Positions 57,853 to 64,000 of a stretch of DNA of 64,000 nucleotides are shown here, one piece after another. The stretch covers positions 372,001 through 436,000 of the forward strand of contig ML210146.1 of NCBI GenBank assembly GCA_004369085.1, given 5' to 3'. A program made the translations under genes and the position numbers. Within the stretch, counting starts at the first letter, position 1; each line of letters begins with the position of its first letter. Source of the stretch: Coprinopsis marcescibilis (taxonomy: Eukaryota; Basidiomycota; Agaricomycetes; Agaricales; Psathyrellaceae). The notes under the pieces were generated by a model that was not told the origin of the DNA, ran no database searches, and saw only the letters and a list, made by a program, of their open reading frames with translations.

Positions 57853-58505
57853 TTAAGCGTCGTCTCCAAACGAAAGGAGTGTCTTCTTCTCTTTCTTGGG
57901 TTTCTTCTTTGCACGGGACTTTCCCTCAGATTTCGTCGAGTTCTTTTCTTCATCCTCAAGTTGTATAATGGCTTTGCGCTTAGCAGGCTTGGTTACACCT
58001 TTGGAAGAAGAGAAGGAAAGCCCAGTGTTGACACCTTTGGAGCCACCAGAGTCCGAGTTTGTGGATGGACCTGCTTCGGGTGCAGACACAGAATGGTTAA
58101 CTTCGGGCAATGGCGGCAATCCCTTTTCTATAGACACATAATTCAGCCGAGTCTCGTGTAGAGGCGACAAGGGTACGACTTACCTTTCCGCCTGACGTTC
58201 TCGGCCTCCCTCTCTGTAAGATGCTTCCCTTGTTTCAAGACGACGACTTGGGGCTTCTCATCCTGGTCGTCTTCGTCCGCGCTTCCCGGATCCCCTGATG
58301 GTCTCTCCGGAATTGGAGCCCTGGGTCGTTTGGGTATAGGTGCTCGACCGTTGCCCACATACTCGAATTCTTGCTCGTCGTCATCTTCGCTTTCATCTTG
58401 GATTCCTGCCATCTTGTTCTTCAGCTTTTGCAAGAACACAGGAGTGTTTTGCTGATAAGATAGCCTGGAGGAGATTTGAGCGTTGGTCGGGTCCCTTGGT
58501 GCCAT
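57853..58505 (-). CDS. DUF4604-domain protein
   Basis: Two exons. Start MAPRDPTNAQISSRLSYQQN, then TPVFLQKLKNKMAG, APIPKRPRAPIPERPSGDPG, and DEKPQVVVLKQGKHLTEREA, which is the DUF4604 pattern of small nuclear-type fungal and animal proteins. The second exon gives EKGLPPLPEVNHSV, LEDEEKNSTKSEGKSRAKKK and ends TLLSFGDDA. Highly charged and probably disordered, with a Lys-rich nuclear-localisation-like stretch. Function unknown. An intron of about 55 nt starting GTAAGTCG splits the Glu codon after RRK. Confidence 0.85.
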
Positions 58506-58741
58506 TTCGTCCAGCCAATCACGTCAAGGCACCGTTCAAGTTCTGTCCACTTGCTTTGCGGATACTCAAGGAGCTAGGGGTGTCCGTAGAGTTGACAAAG
58601 TCATTAGAAACTGGTTGAAACGACGTGGGGTAGGGAGAACTGGTGTTGATCGTCGTACAGTAAACAAGCGCAAATAGGCAGGTTGCGGGTGCACGTCAAT
58701 TGACTCTGTCACCAACTGCTGCAACGAGTCTTGTCTTCCAC

Positions 58742-59191
58742 ATGTTGGCTGCTTCTACCTCTCGGGTCTTACGCTCGTCTGTAACCCGTTCGCAAGGGCG
58801 ACGGTTTGCCTCTCATGAAGCTCCCCAATACAACGAACCTTCTGGCTGGCTTTTCGGCGAAAAGGTTCGACATGTTTCCTCTTGGTTCCGGTTAAAGGCT
58901 CACATTCCCAATCATCGTTAGCCACCGCCGCCTGGTCAGAAACGAGTGAAAGAGGATTGGGAAAACGTTTGGATGTGGGGTATGTTTGGTTCGATGGCTT
59001 TCGCCTCCGTGTTGGTGTACTACAAGCCTGACACAAGGTCCGTTTGTCCTACGCTGTTTCCTTCTCCTGTTGAGCCTTGACGCTTTTTGCCTTCATTCAG
59101 CATACAGACTTGGGCGTTGAAGGAAGCGAAGGAGCGAATGGAAGCTCGCGGAGAGAAATACAAATACGAACCGTCAAATCCATCGTCATAA
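58742..59191 (+). CDS. NDUFB11: NADH:ubiquinone oxidoreductase subunit NDUFB11 (ESSS)
   Basis: Membrane-arm accessory subunit of complex I. Start MLAASTSRVLRSSVTRSQGR (presequence), then HEAPQYNEPSGWLFGEK, PPPPGQKRVKEDWENVWMWG and the single membrane segment MFGSMAFASVLVYYKPDT. It ends WALKEAKERMEARGEKYKYE. Three exons with introns starting after GEK and within the Ser codon after KPDT. Divergent from the DUF4604 gene, 236 bp between starts. Second complex I gene in the window. Confidence 0.92.
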
Positions 59192-59323
59192 ACCATACCG
59201 AAGCGGCCTGCTGAAGCACCAATAGATATTATCGTTAAAACGTTAACTATTGCCAATGTCCGAAGTAGATTCCGGGATTCCTCTAAAGACTATAGAACTT
59301 TCTACCATAAACAGTTCCAATTC

Positions 59324-60013
59324 CTATGACTCGCAGTGCGCTTTGTAGGCCTCTTCAGTAAGAAGTTGTTCCAGCTGTGTTTCCCCGGTTAGCTTCGCCC
59401 AGTATCAACAGAGACGGAAGAAGTCCATACCTCTGCGGGTTCTGACAATTTGATCTTGCAGAGCCACCCCTTCTCTTCCGGAGACTTGTTGAGGAGCCCA
59501 GGTTCGGAGGACAAAATCTCGTTGATTTCTTCGATGGTACCGGACACAGGAGCGTACTGGAGGTCGTTCGCGCATGAGTACAATCCCTATGGCAGCTGCA
59601 AAGGCCACTTACGATGTCAGAAGCAGCTTTCACGCTCTCTACAGCTCCAATGGCGTCTAGGACCGACAGTAAGCATGTTAAAGGGTGGGGGAGAACGTGC
59701 TATGCGCACCTCCCTGAGCAACCTCGGTTCCCGGGCTCGGCAATTCGACGAAAACCACGTCTCCCAGGGACGACTGGGCATAGTTGGTGATAGTAACGGT
59801 GGCTAGCCCAGTGGTGTCGTCGAAGATAACGGACTCGTGGTCCGCAGAGTATCGTTTCGCTGCACACGTTAGTAAATATCACATCATGCCAATTTTTTTC
59901 TGACCCCACTCACTGACGAGTGTTCGGAAGGAAACTGGTCGGAATGCCGGAGTCCTCATGCAAAAGGCCCTGGCAGGACGAGCAAGCACCGCCGTTCTGA
60001 GGATGGACTGCAT
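59324..60013 (-). CDS. GCV3: Glycine cleavage system H protein, mitochondrial
   Basis: Lipoyl carrier of the glycine decarboxylase complex. Start MQSILRTAVLARPARAFCMR (presequence), then RPVSFRTLVSE, KRYSADHESVIFDDTTGLAT and VTITNYAQSSLGDVVFVELP. The lipoylated Lys is in AIGAVESVKAASDI. The C-terminal part: APVSGTIEEINEILSSEPG, LLNKSPEEKGWLCKIKLSEP and LEQLLTEEAYKAHCES. About four introns. Full length for the family. Confidence 0.95.
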
Positions 60014-60356
60014 ATCTGATGAGAGTGGGAGAGAATGAAGAGTCTGGGCAAACTTCTTCACGGTCAACGCGTGAATCCTTGCCAACAGCTGGCGGAGCTC
60101 CTGCCTTATTTGTGTGCAGTTTTCCGTTTCGCCCCTCGTGTTATTTGTCCCGTTCGAGAACTCAGTTAATTCAAGCATTGGGGATCCTTAACTTGGGGAT
60201 GTGGTTTAAAGCAAATAAATTATGGTATTACGTCTAATTAGTTTCAAGCGCTGCAACCCGAATTACTTTTATATACATCCCATAGTATATTGTAAGTTGG
60301 GGTGATCAGAGACTGTGCTCTGGTGGGTTTGGAGTGCAAAGTCCAGCGGACGTCCT
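60014..60356. other. Intergenic between GCV3 and TUF1
   Basis: GCV3 promoter and TUF1 3'UTR, both genes on the minus strand. Nothing further recognised. Confidence 0.45.
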
Positions 60357-62265
60357 TTACTCCATGATCTTGGTAACAATACCAGTTCCGACTACAGGAA
60401 ACGTCAGTGGTCTATCCGAATGGGTATTCAGACAACAACTTACTGGTTTTGTTAGCCTCGCGAAGGGTGAAGCGAGTTCCAACCTCGAGGGCAACATCAA
60501 AGACCAAGTCGCAAACCATCTCAACACTGTCACCTGGCATGACCTAGAAAACAATAAATATTTGCTACGACGTCATAAGGAAGACAGATACTTACCATCT
60601 TCTCGTTGGCATCAGGAGTGCCTTCAGGGAAGGTGAGAGCAACGGTGATGTCAGCGGTTCGGATAAAGCATTGAGGGCGGTAGTTGGACATGAAAGGAGT
60701 GTAGCGACCGCCTTCCTCTTTGGTCAAGACCTGGGAATTCGAAGTCAATGTCAAGTGGAAGGGGGAGAAAACACCAGTCACGCACGTAGATTTGAGCAAC
60801 GAATTTCTTGGCAGACTTGACGGAGCCAGGGGCAGCGAGAACTTGACCTCTTCGGATTTGTTCACGCTTAATTCCACGGAGGAGAGCACCCATGTTGTCA
60901 CCAGCCTCAGCCTAATATGCGGAACGCGTTAACAGGGTAAATTACGACTCAGACGTATTGGACTTACGCGCTCGAGTTCCTTGTGGAACATCTCTATAGT
61001 ACACTTCAGTATCTGGAGGAACAAGTTGAAGGGTTGAACGCACCAATTCCAGTAAGAGTGGTCCTCATGGTGGAGCCAAAGCCAATGATCTCGATGTCAT
61101 TACCCTTGGTGGCGATACCACGTTCAACCTAATCGCAAATGTTAAAGGTATTCTTTAGTTAGAGGCAGAATGACTCGTACTCTTCCGGTGGCGACAGTTC
61201 CACGGCCAGAGATAGAGAAAACGTCTAGGGAGCCATAAAATTAGCCACTGAAGCCCAAGCACTAAATCATTGCAATGTACCTTCAACAGGCATCAAGAAA
61301 GGTTTCTCAAGATCGCGAGCGGGGAGTTCGAGCCATTCGTCGCAAGCCTTGACCAATTCCCGAACCTTGTTTGCGCCAACGTCATCGTCACGGCCTTCCA
61401 AAGCAGCCAAAGCGGATCCCATGATGATTGGAGTGTTCTCGCCGTCGAATTCATAAGTCGCCAAAAGGTCCCTCATTTCCATATCCACGAGTTCCAGCAT
61501 TTCCGGGTCCGAGATCTGGTCAACCTTGTTGATGAAAACAACCAAACGTTTGATACCGACTTGACGAGCGAGGAGCAAATGTTCCCTGGTTTGGGGCATT
61601 TGACCATCGGTGGCAGAAACGACGATGATAGCGCCATCCATTTGTGCGGCACCAGTAATCATGTTCTTGATATCTAGATACTTTCGAGTTAGGCGGAGCT
61701 TGTAAGGATAGTGTTTAAGCTTACAATCAGCGTGTCCAGGGCAGTCAATGTGGCCGTAATGGCGAGTGTCAGACTCGTACTCGACGTGAGCAGAGTTGAT
61801 GGTGATGCCGCGAGCCTTTTCTTCGGGAGCCTTGTCGATTTGGTTGTAGTCAGTGAACTTGGCACCACCAGCGGCAGACAGAACCCTGGTAATCGCAGCG
61901 GTCAATGTGGTCTTTCCGTGGTCAACATGGCCTGAAGAGCAGGTGGTCAACGACGTGGAGACATGAGAACTGGTGTGGGACCCACCGATGGTTCCAATGT
62001 TCATATGAGGCTTAGTCCTCTGGAAAATCTCAGCATACCCCCTCTTCAAAGCTTAAAATGATGGTTGGGTGAGTCTGGGTTAAGCGCGAGCAAAGACATC
62101 CACATACCGAAGGCTGGAGTAGGCGCAACGCGGTTGCGTTGGCAGGCAAAACGAAGAGAAGCTGAAGAAAGCGGTCAGCTAATGGTAGAAATAGATAGGA
62201 ATAAGATTACATCGAGCACAGGCAACAGCCTGAGAGGCAGCTTTGCACGATGCAAGCGACAGCAT
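60357..62265 (-). CDS. TUF1: Mitochondrial elongation factor EF-Tu
   Basis: Delivers aminoacyl-tRNA to mitoribosomes. The presequence is spread over three short exons ([53 protein letters not shown]). The G domain follows: [66 protein letters not shown]. Domain 2: [19 protein letters not shown]. Domain 3: [18 protein letters not shown], then [20 protein letters not shown] and the end [11 protein letters not shown]. Of the bacterial EF-Tu type, and distinct from the eEF1A gene at 28562. About seven introns. Confidence 0.95.
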
Positions 62266-62529
62266 GGCGACGACGCGAACTGGCTGCGACTGAGTGACTC
62301 GGGAAGACGCGAGCTCGATGACACGAAGGAATCAAAATTTATGTTCCCTGGCCTCGGCAATTTCCGGGCGACCAAATACGTCCGCAGTCCAATGATACCG
62401 CCAAGACAGTTGAAACTTTATCCTCTTCTTAAGTTCAACACTTAGACGCCCAATCTCTCTCTAACGCATATTTCTGAATTGCAAATCATATCCTACAAAG
62501 TCTAAAAAATAAAATACAGTCTGAGGGCC

Positions 62530-63962
62530 TCAAGAGCAAATTTCAAGATCGTGGCTTGCGCTTCGGGTGTGCGTCTGCAACTCTTGACTCCAACTCTTCG
62601 AGTCCCGATCCTGGAGAGTGGCTTCCATACTCATAACTTCATCCCGCAAAGCAAGGAACTTTACCGATCGTTCAATCACGCAGATTCAGAAAGCTATCCG
62701 GAAAAGAATAAATTACTTGAAACTCACTCTCTGCTCTTCTGCGATCGTTTTCAAATTTAATTTGCGGTTTATATCCTCCATGTGTACCAACAAGGTCTGC
62801 GAGGAAAAATAAGTCAAAATTCAGTTCTAGCCACCGTCCCGGAATAAAAGAAGTGGAAGGTTTTGAATGCACCAGTCCGGGAATCATAAACGGTTGGCGG
62901 CTTACCCTAATGGAGGGACTGCTAAGTCCTCGATATGGTCCCGGCTGTACGCGTCTGAACGCTGGAGCCGGAGGGCCAATCAGCTCGAGTAGGTAGAGAA
63001 CGTATTTCTCCAAGCACTCCAGATAGTGCCTCTTCTTATCATGGGACGAAATGGTCTCTCTAAAAAACACCTAGAGTTGTCAGGTATGACAGGCTAGAAG
63101 CATAGTTTGACTCACGGATCAGTGGACATAACCCCGAAGTCTTGGGTGTTCTGGTGGAGGAGTGTTCGGCGGCGAGGTACCTTCTCAGTGGAGAGTCCCG
63201 GCGATTCGACTTTGACGTTGTGGCTGTAGACAGCGTGTTCCGCAGGGGGAAAGCCTGGATGACCGTCATCCTGAAGAGGTTTGGTATCAATTTCGCTGGC
63301 ATCCCACGAGCTCTCCGCGGGCTGATAATGGTAATCAGTCTCTCCGTACTGAGCATGTTTGGACTTGTTAGATAGCTCGACCAGAAGTTCGCTTGGGGTC
63401 GGGAAAGTCGGTACCATGTTTTCAGAGTTCCTAGCTGGGTTATCGACTAGGGTCCAGTGTTGAGGAGTGCTCTGGTCGATCTGAGCATACCCGCTATACG
63501 AGTAATGACCGTCGAGGGGGGATGCGCAGTTGAGGTCTATTGGATTCAAAACCTGGGAGCATTCTTGAACTTGAAAGTCTGCAGAGTGAAGAGGGTTTTG
63601 TCCCAGCATTGGTATTGGAGCATGAACGACCAGGTCTGCACGGTAGAAATCCGAGTTTCCTCCCTGATACTTACGGCAGTTGGCTGGGGCTGGTGCATTG
63701 TAACAATCGCCAGAATAGAAGGATGACTGTGTCTCGGGAGCAGGGTGCACATAATAAGCAGGCATAGGCGCCTGCAGTATTCGATGAATACCATGTGTAA
63801 TGAGCTAAGTTTGAGGGTGATAGAACTGACCTGTTGCGGAATTGGTTGATGGTAGTAAAGCATGCTGGGTGTGGCTAAGAAAGATGGAGGCAGGGGGTTC
63901 AAATAGCTGCTGCCCATCGCGCCCAGAGTGTGATCGAAACTGGAAATGGCGTTTCTATTCAT
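62530..63962 (-). CDS. Unrecognised conserved protein with a helical C-terminal module
   Basis: Model starts MNRNAISSFDHTLGAMGSSY at 63962; upstream exons outside the window are possible. The N-terminal two thirds are Tyr/Pro/Gln/Ser-rich, like an activation domain (MLYYHQPIPQQ, APMPAYYVHPAPETQSSF). A conserved-looking C-terminal module follows across three exons: PETISSHDKKRHYLECLEKY, VLYLLELIGPPAPAF, YRGLSSPSIR, TLLVHMEDINRKLNLKTIAE and EEQRFLALRDEVMSME. Splice choices are forced by phase: acceptor TTTTTTAG before the ETISSH exon, intron 62659-62727, and the last exon 62658-62530. I believe this is a basidiomycete-specific regulator, perhaps DNA-binding, but have no family name. No zinc, bZIP or homeodomain signature is visible. 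Confidence 0.65.
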
Positions 63963-64000
63963 AGATTCGATCACCAGATATTAGTACAATGGCTCTTTGG

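Overview
The window is nuclear DNA from a filamentous basidiomycete, most likely an Agaricomycete (mushroom-forming fungus). Nearly every gene is cut by many introns of about 45-65 nt with CTAAY-type branch points. Coding density is high and gaps are short. The gene set is eukaryotic housekeeping, and eEF1A has the exon pattern and 5'UTR intron usual in Agaricomycetes. I see no species-level marker. I found no tRNA or rRNA gene, transposon, CRISPR array, virus-like sequence or secondary-metabolite cluster. Gene models were spliced by hand, using reading-frame continuity and known protein families.

Layout. 0-5 kb: an edge fragment, the t-SNARE SEC9, the snoRNP protein MPP10, and a SUR7/PalI-type membrane gene carrying two apparent frameshifts. 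5-12 kb: a secreted polysaccharide lyase family 8 enzyme, ribosomal protein uS3 and a 3-ketoacyl-CoA thiolase. 12-25 kb: mitochondrial bL32m and complex I NDUFA5 (divergent), LSM1, a very long PHD protein of the Set1/COMPASS Spp1 type, an Stm1/SERBP1 ribosome-binding protein, a Tfc7-like phosphoglycerate-mutase-fold protein, MEMO1 and eL32. 26-33 kb: a PAS-kinase-type Ser/Thr kinase without a visible PAS domain, eEF1A, and a dienelactone hydrolase head-to-head with Elongator subunit ELP5. 33-44 kb: an unrecognised protein, aspartate aminotransferase divergent from aspartyl-tRNA synthetase, a small single-pass membrane protein, and the Rsp5-adaptor type SSH4 divergent from the AMPK gamma subunit SNF4. 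44-50 kb: a decayed paralogue and an intact copy of a small SRPBCC-like gene with an orphan gene between them, a membrane-anchored methyltransferase, a Vam7-type PX-SNARE and an Mtm1/SLC25A39 carrier. 50-64 kb: eIF4E, a Pil1 eisosome protein, SPF30, RIO2, NatD (NAA40), a DUF4604 protein, complex I NDUFB11, glycine cleavage H protein, mitochondrial EF-Tu and an unrecognised conserved protein.

There is no operon logic, but several head-to-head pairs have very short shared promoters, and some pairs are functionally related: aspartate synthesis with aspartate charging, and the nutrient-signalling pair SSH4/SNF4. Three mitochondrial genes are consecutive at 58.7-62.3 kb. The most unusual structural features are five well-supported GC-AG introns, a 16-nt microexon, the doubly frameshifted SUR7-type gene, the decayed SRPBCC duplicate, and the 1,555-residue Spp1-like protein. 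I see no clear candidate for a wholly new multi-gene system. The best unknowns are the genes at 33534-35265, 44701-45148 and 62530-63962.
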